From the NCBI GenBank assembly GCA_023412495.1, contig JAEYNP010000017.1, positions 1 through 64,000 on the forward strand: a DNA stretch of 64,000 nt. Reading direction: 5' to 3'. Below the pieces are notes generated by a model, which did no database searches, was not told where the DNA came from, and was given only the letters and a program-made list of their open reading frames with translations. Below are positions 51,050 through 60,705 of the stretch, piece after piece. Source of the DNA: Pseudomonadota bacterium (GTDB lineage Bacteria; Desulfobacterota; Desulfobulbia; Desulfobulbales; Desulfocapsaceae). The number at the start of each line of letters is the position of its first letter. Within the stretch, counting starts at the first letter, position 1. The position numbers were made by a program, and so were the translations under genes.

Positions 51050-52417
51050 TCAGGGGTGAATAGCTTCAATTCGGTCGAGCAAGACCACAGTCTCGATATG
51101 GTGGGTCTGGGGGAACATGTCCACCGGCTGGATTCTGCCGATGGTGAAGCCCTTATTGCAGAGGCACGCGAGATCGCGGCAGAGGGTGGCGGGATCGCAG
51201 GAGATGTAGACCAGCCGGCGGCGGGTGAGTGCGGCCAGCTGAGCTGCCAGCTCCGGCGCGCCCTGGCGGGGCGGATCGATCACCGTGCAGTCGAATTGCT
51301 CGCCGGCGGAGACCAACTCGGCGCAGGCGGCATGGATCGGGCTTTTCCGGAATCTGATGTTGCCAAGGCCCGCCAGCGCCGCATTCTTCACCGCGCTGCG
51401 GATGGCCGAACCCTGCCCTTCGAAGCCTAGGACCTCGCCCGCCGACATGGCAAGCGGAATGGAAAAATTGCCCATGCCGCAGAAGAGGTCGAGCACCCGG
51501 TCCGTAGCCCGGGTTTCGCAAAACTCGAGGACGGTGGCGATCAGCTTTCGGTTTTGGGCGAGGTTGACCTGGCAGAAGCCGCCGGCCTCCCAGGTGAGGG
51601 TCAGGTTCCCCGGCAAAGCGGAGTTGCCATCGCCCGGAGCAGCCGGATAATGCACCGCCAGGTTGTTGTGCGCCCCTGATGTCCTTGCGCCGAAAGGTCC
51701 CATCATTGCAAATTCATCGCCGGAGAGAAAGACTCGCTCAACGCCCTCGCAGTCCCGGCAGAAGCGTTCGGCCCCGGCGATCTCGGCCGGCCGGGGCCTG
51801 CGCGAGAGGTGGAAGATGACGACCGTCTTTGCCGTAACCGGGTTCTCCTGCAGCTCGACATGCAGGGCGATGGCAGCCAACTTCCGGCCGTCCGGGTGCG
51901 CCTTGAGGGCCGCCAGCACAAAGTTTTCTTCCTTGCGCGCGAGCAGGCAGGCGTCGATGGGCACGACCGAATGGGACTGAAAGCGGTGAAAACCTAAGAA
52001 ACCACGGCTGTCCACCTGGAGCCGGATGCGCTGCCGGTAGCCAAATTCGGCGGGTGCGGCGATCGGATCGGCCAAAAGATGCACTGCCTCCTTCACCGCC
52101 CGGTGCGGGCTCCGTTCCAGCAGATCGGCGATGATGGACTTCTTTATGGCTGGCTGCAGTTCATATGGGGCGTGCTGGAGATCGCAGCCGCCGCATTCAC
52201 CCACATAGGGGCAGGGCGGAATGCGGCGTGACGGATGGGCGGCTATTATTTGCCGGGCCTCGCCGGAGATGTAGTTTTTTTTCGTTTTTTCAGTGGTTGC
52301 TGTTACAATCTCGCCCGGGAGGACGTGGCGGACCATGACAAGCCGCCCGGAAAGCAATTGCCCGAGACCATAGCCGCCATTGATTATCTTGGCAATTTCG
52401 ATACGTTCCAGTTTCAT
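51050..52417 (-). CDS. rlmD: 23S rRNA (uracil-5-)-methyltransferase, RlmD/RumA-like
   Basis: The protein has about 455 residues. It contains an N-terminal TRAM-like domain (MKLERIEIAKIINGGYGLGQ), a [4Fe-4S] binding region (CPYVGECGGCDLQH and a later Cys) and a SAM-binding domain (DLFCGMGNFSIPLA). The catalytic and proton-relay motifs are DPPRQGA and YISCDPATLCRDL. It methylates a uracil in 23S rRNA; RlmD acts on U1939 in E. coli. The ATG at 52417 gives the canonical start MKLERIEI; a TTG at 52438 would add seven residues. Paralogous TrmA-type functions cannot be excluded. Confidence 0.9.
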   Translation of the reverse strand: MKLERIEIAKIINGGYGLGQLLSGRLVMVRHVLPGEIVTATTEKTKKNYISGEARQIIAAHPSRRIPPCPYVGECGGCDLQHAPYELQPAIKKSIIADLLERSPHRAVKEAVHLLADPIAAPAEFGYRQRIRLQVDSRGFLGFHRFQSHSVVPIDACLLARKEENFVLAALKAHPDGRKLAAIALHVELQENPVTAKTVVIFHLSRRPRPAEIAGAERFCRDCEGVERVFLSGDEFAMMGPFGARTSGAHNNLAVHYPAAPGDGNSALPGNLTLTWEAGGFCQVNLAQNRKLIATVLEFCETRATDRVLDLFCGMGNFSIPLAMSAGEVLGFEGQGSAIRSAVKNAALAGLGNIRFRKSPIHAACAELVSAGEQFDCTVIDPPRQGAPELAAQLAALTRRRLVYISCDPATLCRDLACLCNKGFTIGRIQPVDMFPQTHHIETVVLLDRIEAIHP

Positions 52418-52502
52418 CTTCCATTTCACGATGGGCAAGGTACAATAACCCCCGCAGCCGCATCCGGAGGGGCTTGGTGCGCTTGCATCATAATCATATC
52501 AA

Positions 52503-54272
52503 ATGTCAGCATGTCATAATATAACTACCTTGTCTTGTCGAATCCTATTCTTCTGCCTGCTGTGGCTGCTCCTGCCGGCTCTGACGGCGCCGGCGGCGGA
52601 GCGGGTCGATGTGACGGTTTCAGGGGTGGAAGATGAACTGCGTAAAAACGTCCTGGCCAGTCTGACGATCTACCTGCATCGGGAGAGCGAGCGGCTGCAG
52701 GCCAATACCGTGAAACGGCTGCATCGCCGGGCGGAGGAGGACATCCGGTCGGCCCTTGCCCCCTTCGGCTACTATAACCCGGAGATCAAGGGCATCCTGT
52801 CGAAGACCAAGGAAGGCTGGCAGGCCGAGTACGTCATCGAGAAAGGAACGCCGGTGCGGGTCGAGGAAGTGTCCATAACAGTTACCGGAGCCGGGCTGGA
52901 CGATATCGCGCTGCGGGCGGCGGTCGCCGCTTTTCCGGTGAGAAAGGAAGATGTCCTCAATCAGAAAATCTATGAGGAAGGCAAGAAAAAGCTGGTGAAT
53001 GCGGCCTTCGGCCGGGGCTACCTGGATGCGTCCCTGCCCCGGCGGGCCCTGCGAATCAACCGCGAAAACAATACTGCCGGCATCCATCTGGTGCTCGACA
53101 CCGGGGAGCTTTATCTCTTCGGCAAGACGACCAGTGATCAGCAGATTATCCGCCCCGATCTTCTGAACCGCTATCTTCCTTACAGTGAAGGAGAGCCGTA
53201 CAGTCCGGCGAAACTCTTCGAGCTGCAGTCCATCCTTTACCGGACCGACTATTTCAGCAAGGTGGCGGTCCGCAGCCTGCCGGAAAAAGCCTTTGGCCAA
53301 GCAATCCCGGTGGAGGTCGACCTGAGCCCCCCCGAACACCGCAACAAGTACGGCTTTGGAGTCGGATATGCCACGGATACCGGGGCCCGGGGCAAGGTCG
53401 ACTGGTCGAACCGGCTGTTCAACCGTCATGGTCACAAGGCCAACGCCACCTTCCAGATCGCCGAACGGGAGAATATCATTTCTTTTCTCTACCAGATGCC
53501 GGTCATGAAGGATCCCCGGTATTACAAGGCGGTGGGGGCCGTCTCCTATCAGGATAAAAACTGGGAAGATACCGATACCCAGCTCTTCACATCCGCCGTC
53601 AGCATCGAATATGCCGGCCCCGTTTACCAGTTCGGTACCGGGCTCGAACTGCGCGATGAACTCTACGACGTGGGCGACACCAGCGGTGACTCGACGCTGC
53701 TGGTGCCCTCTTTGAATATCGGTTTCATCCTGGCCGACGACATACTCGAAACCAAAAACGGCCTGCAGGCCTCCCTCGGCTTCCTGGGCGGGGTGGACGG
53801 CCTGGTCTCCGACGTCAGCTTCCTCCAGGCCACCCTGAACGGCAAAGGGGTGATCACGCCCTTTGAAGACTGGCGGCTGATCGGCCGGGGGTCGCTGGGA
53901 GCGACGCTTGTCGATTCCATCGACTCCCTGCCGCCGTCGCTGCGCTTCTACACCGGCGGCGATACCTCCATCCGCGGCTACCGCTACAAATCCATCGGCA
54001 CCAAGGACCAGTCAGGCGCTGTCATCGGCGGACGATACATGGTGGTGGGCAGCATCGAGCTGGAGCGTCATATTTATAAACAGTGGAGCGTCGCCACCTT
54101 CTGGGACGGCGGGACGGCCACCGACGACCTGTCGCTCAGCTTCTTCCAGGGCGTGGGGGTAGGACTGCGTTTCCGTCTGCCCTTCGGCCAGATCAGGCTC
54201 GATGTGGCCTCGGCCGTCACCGAGGACGACACGCCGGTCCGTCTGCATTTCAACGTGGGCGGGGATCTGTGA
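52503..54272 (+). CDS. tamA: Translocation and assembly module outer-membrane protein TamA
   Basis: The 589-residue protein has a signal peptide (about 1-30, FFCLLWLLLPALTAPA), then POTRA domains (TVSGVEDELRKNVLASLTIY and RVEEVSITVTGAGLDDIALR). A C-terminal 16-strand Omp85-type barrel follows, with landmarks GFGVGYATDTGARGKVDW and SLRFYTGGDTSIRGYRYKSI (the Arg-Gly-Tyr region of the barrel). It works with TamB in moving lipids and inserting some outer-membrane proteins. The stop overlaps tamB's start (TGATG). No ribosome-binding site is obvious before ATG 52503. Confidence 0.94.
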   Translation: MSACHNITTLSCRILFFCLLWLLLPALTAPAAERVDVTVSGVEDELRKNVLASLTIYLHRESERLQANTVKRLHRRAEEDIRSALAPFGYYNPEIKGILSKTKEGWQAEYVIEKGTPVRVEEVSITVTGAGLDDIALRAAVAAFPVRKEDVLNQKIYEEGKKKLVNAAFGRGYLDASLPRRALRINRENNTAGIHLVLDTGELYLFGKTTSDQQIIRPDLLNRYLPYSEGEPYSPAKLFELQSILYRTDYFSKVAVRSLPEKAFGQAIPVEVDLSPPEHRNKYGFGVGYATDTGARGKVDWSNRLFNRHGHKANATFQIAERENIISFLYQMPVMKDPRYYKAVGAVSYQDKNWEDTDTQLFTSAVSIEYAGPVYQFGTGLELRDELYDVGDTSGDSTLLVPSLNIGFILADDILETKNGLQASLGFLGGVDGLVSDVSFLQATLNGKGVITPFEDWRLIGRGSLGATLVDSIDSLPPSLRFYTGGDTSIRGYRYKSIGTKDQSGAVIGGRYMVVGSIELERHIYKQWSVATFWDGGTATDDLSLSFFQGVGVGLRFRLPFGQIRLDVASAVTEDDTPVRLHFNVGGDL

Positions 54273-57200
54273 TGAAAAAAGCTGTTCGCCTGTTCATCGC
54301 CCTGGGCCTTTGTTCCTTGGTCCTGCTCGGCATCCTGCTGGGTACGGAGTTGGGGCTCGATCTTATCGGGAAAGGGTTCGCGCACTTTGGGGGCGGGCAG
54401 GTCACCTTCGCCGAGGCCAACGGCCGACTGCTCGGCGACTGGCAGTTGAGGGGAGTAAAAGTCGTCACCGAAGATGTGGATGTGGAGGTCGCGGGGGTCG
54501 AATGGGCCTGGCGTCCGGCTCGTCTTGTCCGTGGAGAATTTCATGTGGCGGGACTTGCCGTCCGAGGCGTGAAGATCCATCTGAAGGAAGGCCAAGAAGA
54601 ACCAACACCGGCTTCGGGACCTCTGGAAATGCCGAGGTTCCTGCTGCCGCTCGCCCTTGCCGTCGAGAAGTTTCTAGTGGAAGGCATCGAGCTTTTCGAC
54701 AGCGACGGTGAGAGGCTGATAGTGATCGACAGAGTCGGCGGGCGCTTCACCGGCCATGGTGAGCGTCTCGCCATCACCGACTGCTTCCTCGACGCCCCGG
54801 GCATCGGCGGCACCATGCATGGCGACGTCGAGATAGGCCGGAACCCACACATCGATCTCCTTGGACGCTGGTATGTTTCCGACTACGGCTTTCACCCTAT
54901 CGACGGCACCTTCTCTCTGTTTGGGCCGCTCGACGCTCCCAAGGTCACCTTCGGTGTCAACAACTCGGGAGGGATTCAGGTGCAGGGGCAGGTCTATAAT
55001 CTGCTGGAGAGCCCCGAATGGACCGCGACTGTTACCGCCTGGAATGCGGATCTGTCGGTGTTGATCGAGCACTGCCCGGAGATCAAAGTGAAAAGTTTTT
55101 TGGGCAAGGTCTCTGGCGACACTGACGGCTATCATGGTCATGCCACGGGGAAAGTGGACTGGGGCAGGCAGCGGGACATGCATCTCAAGGCCCAGCTCAC
55201 CGCCGATTGGATGGGCATCTTCTTTGACATGCTGAGGATCGACTCCGAGGAGGCCAGCGCCGTGGCCGAGGGGGGAAGGATCAGCTGGCGCAAGATCTTC
55301 GACTGGCAGGGCTATTTTCACTTTGTCAATTTCAATCCCTCGGGGATCACGGAGGAGTTGCCAGGCAGGGTGACCGCCGATTTCAGCAACCGGGGCGATG
55401 TCCGGGACGATTATGGCGTCGATATCTCCTTCGATATCGACAGCCTTGCCGGAGAGCTGCGCGGGCAGCCCATTTCCGCCTCGGGCAACCTGCAGCTCAC
55501 CGAAAACGATATACGCACCGACGGCCTTATCGTTCGCAGCGGCCAAGTGGAGGGCGTCGCCCATCTCGATCACGCCATGATCTCCTGGGCCGACCGGGTT
55601 GCCTGGGAGGGTGAAGTTCGTCTAAAAAACTTCAATCCTGAAGGAATCTTTCCGGATTTTCCTGGGCAGATCAACGGGGAGTTCTCCGGCAAAGGCAGTT
55701 TCGCGGGGGAAGGGCCGGAAGGATTCGTCAAAATCCACGACATTTCCGGCCGACTGCGCGGTCAGGATCTGGCCGGAGAGGGAGAGATACGCCTGCATGG
55801 CCAGAGCCTCCGTACCAAGGGGCTCTTCCTCCGGAGCGGGGCCTCCGAACTGGTAGTGGAGGGGCAGGCGGGGGACGACTTCGCCCTCGACTTCATCTTC
55901 TCCTCCCCCGACATCGGCACCCTCCTGCCGGACAGCGCCGGCGCCGTGAAAGTGGAGGGCAAACTGCGGGGCAGCCCGCAAGAACCGCTTTTCGACGCAG
56001 AGCTTGCCGGAACTTCCCTCCGCTACGGGGATGCCGGTTTCGCCAAACTGCAGGCTGAAATAGAGGCCGGGCTCTGGCCGGATGGAGTTCTCAAGGGTAA
56101 CTTTACCGGCACGAAGATGAAACTTGCGGGAATTATCCTCGATCAAGGCCGAATTGATTTCGCCGGTACCATGCGGGATCAGGAAATTGCCGCGACCGTC
56201 TCCGGCGCCGCGGGAGAGGCGACGCTGCGCGCCAGAGCCGCCCGCCGGGAAATCTGGGCCGGAGAACTCTCGGGCTTTCAACTGAACTCCAAGGCCTACG
56301 GCAGCTGGCACCAGCAGCAGGACGCGCCCTTCACGGCCGCTGCCGACGCCTTCTCTTTGGACAGACTTTGTATCAGCGACGGTAAAGGCAGGATCTGTGC
56401 GGGAGGCGAGCTGAAGCTGACGGAGATGATGGGCTGGAAGGCGGAGGGTAATATCGATGACGTGTCCGTCGACTGGCTCAATCGTTTGAAACTGCTGGAA
56501 TCGCCGATCAGCGGCATGGTCTCTGCCGAATTCACAGCCGCAGGCGACAGCCGTCGGATCGCAACCGCCACGGCCGAAGCTAAACTGTCGGAGACAGCCT
56601 TCACCCTCGCCCTGGAGGACGAGGAGTTCGGCGCCGTCCGCTTCCTCGATACCAGGCTTGACCTACGAATGGAAGATGCCCGGCTCCAGGCCGATTTCTC
56701 CACCGGCATGAAAAACGGCAGCCGCGTGAGGGCGGCCGCCGATATACCGGGTGCCGGCGATTTTGAGGCCGCCTTTGCCACGCTTCCACTACGAGGCAAA
56801 CTCGAGCTGGATGATTTTGACCTGACGGTTCTCAATTCCTTGACCGGTTATGGCGTCGAGCCGACCGGCCGGGTTAACGGGTCCTTCTTGATGGGGGGGA
56901 CGGTGGGTAAACCGGTGCTCACCGGTGACAGCAGAATCGAGGGCGGCGGCATAGCCCTGCCCTACCAGGGAATTATGCTGGAAAATGTCACGGCCTCGAT
57001 AGAGGCAGGCGAAAATGCGGCGAAAATCCTCTGCCGAACGACTTCAGGGCCGGGAGAGCTGAAGGCGGAAGGCATTCTCCGGTACGGGGACAGCGGCGTG
57101 GAAGGCATATTGCAGCTGCGCGGCAAGAATTTCCTGCTCGTCAACCTGCCCGAATACGCCTTCCGCGTGACCCCTGACGTCCGCCTCCGCTTCAGCCGCA

Positions 57201-58063
57201 ACAAGGGGGAGATCAGCGGTGTGGTCAAGGTTCCCTATGGCATGATCACCCCGGAGGAGATGAAGGATGCCGTCCAGGCTTCCGAGGACGTGGTCCTGGT
57301 CAACGGCCGCAAAGAGATCAGGGGGAAGGGCTGGCCATTCGCCCTCGACCTCGACGTGCAGGCGGGTGACGATGTGCGCATCGACGGCTACGGCCTTGCA
57401 GGCCGACTCACCGGTCGGCTCAACATCAAAACTGCCAAGGACGAGCTCCTTACCGGCAAGGGCCAGCTGGACCTGGTGGAAGGGAAATTTTCCCTCTACG
57501 GTCGGACCTTCGATATCGAACGGGGCCGGGTGCTGTTCACCGGAGGACCGATAGAGAATCCCGGCGTCGACATCCGGGCCCAGAAGAAGGTCGGCGAAGA
57601 GGAAGCCAAAGATAAGGCGTACACGGTCGGCGTGGATATCAGCGGGCTGGTCCAGGACCTGAAGTACCATCTCTTCTCCGATCCCTACATGGAGGATACG
57701 GAGATCCTGTCGATGATGATCTTCGGCCACTCCCTGGGCGATTCCAGCGAGGAGGACAGCAACCTCATCGAGGCCGCGGCCGAGACCCTCGGGTTGAAGG
57801 GCAGCGCCAAATTCATGCAGGGTATCGGCTCAATTCTCCACCTTGACGACCTCCACCTCGAAGGCAGCAGCACGAAGGAGAACGTTTCCCTGGTGGTCGG
57901 CAAACGGGTCACCAAGGATCTGTACATCAGCTACGATATCAACATGTTCAACCAGCTCGGCGAGTTCCGGATCCGTTACGACCTGAACAAGGGCTTCTCC
58001 ATCGAAACCCGGAGTTCTTCCGAGTCCACCTGCGCGGATTTTCTTTACAGCTTTGAGAAGTAA
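54272..58063 (+). CDS. tamB: Translocation and assembly module inner-membrane protein TamB
   Basis: The 1263-residue AsmA-like protein has one N-terminal membrane anchor (MKKAVRLFIALGLCSLVLLG), a long repeated beta-taco body, and the C-terminal DUF490 domain. That domain begins around RVTPDVRLRFSRNKGEISGV and ends ISYDINMFNQLGEFRIRYDL, the last strands that meet TamA. It bridges the periplasm and is thought to carry phospholipid. The start overlaps tamA by one base, so the two proteins are made together. Length is normal for TamB. Confidence 0.94.
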   Translation: MKKAVRLFIALGLCSLVLLGILLGTELGLDLIGKGFAHFGGGQVTFAEANGRLLGDWQLRGVKVVTEDVDVEVAGVEWAWRPARLVRGEFHVAGLAVRGVKIHLKEGQEEPTPASGPLEMPRFLLPLALAVEKFLVEGIELFDSDGERLIVIDRVGGRFTGHGERLAITDCFLDAPGIGGTMHGDVEIGRNPHIDLLGRWYVSDYGFHPIDGTFSLFGPLDAPKVTFGVNNSGGIQVQGQVYNLLESPEWTATVTAWNADLSVLIEHCPEIKVKSFLGKVSGDTDGYHGHATGKVDWGRQRDMHLKAQLTADWMGIFFDMLRIDSEEASAVAEGGRISWRKIFDWQGYFHFVNFNPSGITEELPGRVTADFSNRGDVRDDYGVDISFDIDSLAGELRGQPISASGNLQLTENDIRTDGLIVRSGQVEGVAHLDHAMISWADRVAWEGEVRLKNFNPEGIFPDFPGQINGEFSGKGSFAGEGPEGFVKIHDISGRLRGQDLAGEGEIRLHGQSLRTKGLFLRSGASELVVEGQAGDDFALDFIFSSPDIGTLLPDSAGAVKVEGKLRGSPQEPLFDAELAGTSLRYGDAGFAKLQAEIEAGLWPDGVLKGNFTGTKMKLAGIILDQGRIDFAGTMRDQEIAATVSGAAGEATLRARAARREIWAGELSGFQLNSKAYGSWHQQQDAPFTAAADAFSLDRLCISDGKGRICAGGELKLTEMMGWKAEGNIDDVSVDWLNRLKLLESPISGMVSAEFTAAGDSRRIATATAEAKLSETAFTLALEDEEFGAVRFLDTRLDLRMEDARLQADFSTGMKNGSRVRAAADIPGAGDFEAAFATLPLRGKLELDDFDLTVLNSLTGYGVEPTGRVNGSFLMGGTVGKPVLTGDSRIEGGGIALPYQGIMLENVTASIEAGENAAKILCRTTSGPGELKAEGILRYGDSGVEGILQLRGKNFLLVNLPEYAFRVTPDVRLRFSRNKGEISGVVKVPYGMITPEEMKDAVQASEDVVLVNGRKEIRGKGWPFALDLDVQAGDDVRIDGYGLAGRLTGRLNIKTAKDELLTGKGQLDLVEGKFSLYGRTFDIERGRVLFTGGPIENPGVDIRAQKKVGEEEAKDKAYTVGVDISGLVQDLKYHLFSDPYMEDTEILSMMIFGHSLGDSSEEDSNLIEAAAETLGLKGSAKFMQGIGSILHLDDLHLEGSSTKENVSLVVGKRVTKDLYISYDINMFNQLGEFRIRYDLNKGFSIETRSSSESTCADFLYSFEK

Positions 58064-58100
58064 AGCAGCTGTCTGCGATCAGCAGTCAGTTACCCGCAAG

Positions 58101-58160
58101 GGGGGATAGCGTACCTTCATGAGATTCATAAATCCGAAAAGCAAATGAAATTCAGAAAAG
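58101..58160. repeat. Degenerate copy of the GATAAGTAC palindromic element
   Basis: GGGGATAGCGTACCTTCATG (58102-58121) continues with AGATTCAT, a loop, then AATGAAATTC. The order matches the full copy at 2981, with several substitutions. It is flanked on both sides by GCGATCAGC/GCTGATCGC repeats, as is the copy at 2951. Confidence 0.6.
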
Positions 58161-58188
58161 CTGAAAGCTGATCGCTGATTGCTGAAAA

Positions 58189-58605
58189 CTAATCGCTCAG
58201 CCGTTTGCCCATGCTGGTCACTTCATCTACGCTGAACCCCAGACGCCGGTAGAATTCCATGGCCTCGGCATTGGAAAAGCGCACCTGCAGGTTGATCTTC
58301 GGGCAGCCCAGGGTCAGAAGCCGGCGCTCCGCCTCGGCAATCATCCCGCGACCGAAGCCGCGGCGGCGATGGCGGGGGGACACGGCCAGATAATTGAGCC
58401 AGCCGCGGTGGCCTTCGTAGCCGGCCATGACGCTTGCGACGACTTCAGCCTCCAGAAGGCCGACCAGGAAGAGGTCCGGCTGGACGGCAAGCTTGCGGGC
58501 GATATCCCGGCGGGGGTCGTTGCGGGGGCGAAGAAGATCGCATTCCTGCCACAGACGGATGACCGCAGCTTCATCTTCAGGCCGGAATGGGCGAATGGCA
58601 AGCAT
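58189..58605 (-). CDS. GNAT-family acetyltransferase, YpeA-like
   Basis: The 138-residue protein has the GNAT fold with acetyl-CoA binding motif (LAVSPRHRRRGFGRGMIAEAERRL) and the family end NLQVRFSNAEAMEFYRRLGFSVDEV. It matches the YpeA subgroup of uncertain substrate. It starts three bases after the end of the asparaginase remnant, so the two may share a transcript. Confidence 0.9.
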   Translation of the reverse strand: MLAIRPFRPEDEAAVIRLWQECDLLRPRNDPRRDIARKLAVQPDLFLVGLLEAEVVASVMAGYEGHRGWLNYLAVSPRHRRRGFGRGMIAEAERRLLTLGCPKINLQVRFSNAEAMEFYRRLGFSVDEVTSMGKRLSD

Positions 58606-58608
58606 CGA

Positions 58609-58917
58609 TCAGACCACCTCGAAGCGGTTTTCCTGCAGGTTTTTCCGGACATGGCCGGCACGGAAGATCCTGCCGTTCATGGCGATGTAGATTCCGGGCG
58701 GCAGGGATTGGACGGTCCCAAGAGCGCATCCGATGTTGAAGACCGCATCGCTCGTCTTGAAGAGGGCCGGCTCCAGAGCTCCGGTCAGCACCACGGTCTT
58801 GCCGTCGATCTGCCTCAGAGCCTCGGCGGTCTGCACCATGGTGTCGGTGCCGAGGGTGATGAGGATTCTGGTGCACGACTCGTTCTCGACGGAACCTTCG
58901 GGTTTTCGCCTTGCTTT
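58609..58917 (-). pseudogene. Remnant of an asparaginase-domain protein, N-terminus missing
   Basis: From ATG 58839 there are 76 residues (MVQTAEALRQIDGKTVVLTG, then DAVFNIGCALGTVQSLPPGIYIAMNGRIF) matching the C-terminal part of short asparaginase-domain proteins of about 165 residues. The frame is open upstream to a TAA at 58918-58920, and the residues before the ATG read ILITLGTDT, which is the conserved GTDTM motif. The first half of the domain, with the catalytic TGGTI threonine, is gone, and no start codon lies upstream. It is therefore most likely an inactive fragment; the sequence beyond the TAA is unrelated and repeat-like. Confidence 0.75.
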
Positions 58918-59018
58918 TTAGGCAGGATGGTAACATATAATGAAAATTAACGCTATTTCAAGAGAATGAATTTCCAAGGTATTCCTTGCCTCGTTGTCAG
59001 TGAAGCGGCAGCGGAACG

Positions 59019-59181
59019 GTTGTCGTTGTCGTGATAGTAATCGAAAAGATCGCGGTATTTGGTCTCGATCAAATGGATGTTTACCGGCTTTTGATCGACT
59101 ACGTAGACTGACATTTCTAAGAAACCATGAAATGCGGGAAGAGTCGCTCCTTACGGCGACTACGATTACGACAACGACAAC
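59019..59181. repeat. Inverted repeat of GTTGTC/GACAAC units upstream of the sigma-54 regulator
   Basis: GTTGTCGTTGTC (59019-59030) and GTAATCG (59037-59043) are mirrored by CGATTAC (59163-59169) and GACAACGACAAC (59170-59181), with a six-base insertion in the left arm. The right arm ends just before the regulator's start region. It is related in style to the hexamer repeat at 50908. Confidence 0.65.
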
Positions 59182-59214
59182 GAAATGGAATCCCAAGCAT
59201 GGATGGGGGGGAAA

Positions 59215-60600
59215 GTGGCGGAGAAAAAAAAGCCGGTGGCAGTGCTGGTGGTGGACGACGATCAGGTGCATCGCTACATGCTCTGCACCATGCTGAGGGG
59301 CTGGGGCTGGCGCTGCGTCGAGGCGGACGACGGGACCACGGCGGTCGCCGCCGTAGAGAAACACCACTACGATGCAGTGCTGATGGATGTCAGGATGGCC
59401 AGGATGGACGGTCGGGAGGCATTTACCCGGATGCAGAAGATCCGCCCGGCCCTGCCGGTTATCATCATGACCGCCTACTCCTCGGTGGAGGATGCGGTGG
59501 ACATCATTCAGCAGGGGGCCCATGACTATCTCACCAAGCCCCTCGACTTCGACCGGCTGCGCCTGGCCCTGCACCGGGCCATCGACCATCAGCAGGTGGT
59601 AACGAGAAAGCAGGCCCGGGCGGCAAGCGAAGCCGAACAACAGAAACTCGCCACGGCTATAATAGGCTCGTCTCCGCCGATGCTCGAGCTCCTCGACATG
59701 ATCGGCTATGTAGCTCCCACCGAGGCGACGGTGCTCATTTTCGGCGAATCGGGAACCGGCAAGGAGCTGGTGGCCGAGGCCCTCCATGCCAACAGCGAGC
59801 GGCGCAACAAGCCTTTTGTCAAGGTCAACTGCGCCGCACTCGCCGAGACGCTGCTCGAATCGGAACTCTTCGGCCACGAAAAGGGCGCCTTTACCGGAGC
59901 CGAGAGGCGGCGGGAGGGCAAATTCGTCCAGGCCAACGGCGGCACGCTCTTTTTAGACGAGATCGGCGAGACCTCTCCCGCCATGCAGGTGAAGCTGCTG
60001 CGGGTCCTGCAGGAGCAGGAACTGCAGCGGGTGGGGGGCGACGAGACCATCAAGGTCGATGTGCGGGTTATCGCCGCCACCAACCGCAACCTGGAGGAAG
60101 AGGTGGCGAAGAATGCCTTCCGGGAAGATCTCTACTACCGTCTCAATGTGGTCATGCTGACCGTCCCTCCCCTGCGGGAGCGTGGCGAGGATATCCCGCA
60201 GCTTGTCGATTTCTTTGTAAGAAAATTCGCAGAAAAGAATCGACGGGTACTCGACAGGGTAACCGACGACTGCATGGACCTGCTCTGCCGCTACCCCTGG
60301 CCCGGCAACGTCCGGGAGCTGGAGAATGCCATTGAGCGTGGAGTTATTCTCATGCGCGGCACTGAACTTACCGAAAAAAGTCTGCCACTGGCTGTTCAAA
60401 GACAGATGCCGCGTCCGGATAAGGAGTCGGCGCCGGTGAAATCGGAAGAAGGCGAACCCGTTTCTCTGTTTCAAGCGGAAAAACAGCTGGTGCTGAAGAC
60501 GCTCGAAGACGCCGGCGGCAACAAGAGCGAGGCAGCCAGAAGGCTCGGGATCACCCGCAAGACCCTCCAGAACAAATTGAACAGATACGGCGACTGCTGA
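59215..60600 (+). CDS. Sigma-54-dependent response regulator, NtrC family
   Basis: The protein has about 461 residues. A receiver domain (phosphoacceptor Asp58 in LMDVRMARMDG) is followed by an AAA+ domain with Walker A GESGTGKE (177-184), GAFTGA (224-229, contact with sigma-54) and LFLDEIGE (Walker B). A Fis-type helix-turn-helix closes the chain (GGNKSEAARRLGITRKTLQNKLNRYG). It activates sigma-54 promoters when phosphorylated. No histidine kinase is adjacent, so it is an orphan. I prefer GTG 59215 with a G-rich Shine-Dalgarno sequence over ATG 59185, which has none. Confidence 0.93.
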   Translation: MAEKKKPVAVLVVDDDQVHRYMLCTMLRGWGWRCVEADDGTTAVAAVEKHHYDAVLMDVRMARMDGREAFTRMQKIRPALPVIIMTAYSSVEDAVDIIQQGAHDYLTKPLDFDRLRLALHRAIDHQQVVTRKQARAASEAEQQKLATAIIGSSPPMLELLDMIGYVAPTEATVLIFGESGTGKELVAEALHANSERRNKPFVKVNCAALAETLLESELFGHEKGAFTGAERRREGKFVQANGGTLFLDEIGETSPAMQVKLLRVLQEQELQRVGGDETIKVDVRVIAATNRNLEEEVAKNAFREDLYYRLNVVMLTVPPLRERGEDIPQLVDFFVRKFAEKNRRVLDRVTDDCMDLLCRYPWPGNVRELENAIERGVILMRGTELTEKSLPLAVQRQMPRPDKESAPVKSEEGEPVSLFQAEKQLVLKTLEDAGGNKSEAARRLGITRKTLQNKLNRYGDC

Positions 60601-60705
60601 GTCCGCAGTTTGCCTTCCGAGACTGATCCTCTTCATCTTCTTCTCGCCCGAGTTCATTATCTTTTTTCCTTCTTTCTCCAGCGCTTCATATTGTCTTTCA
60701 TCTAC

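Noticed and set aside
54083..54271. N-terminal extension of the tamB frame into tamA
   Set aside because: The residues are Arg-rich and have no family meaning; ATG 54272 gives a proper membrane anchor and the TGATG overlap.
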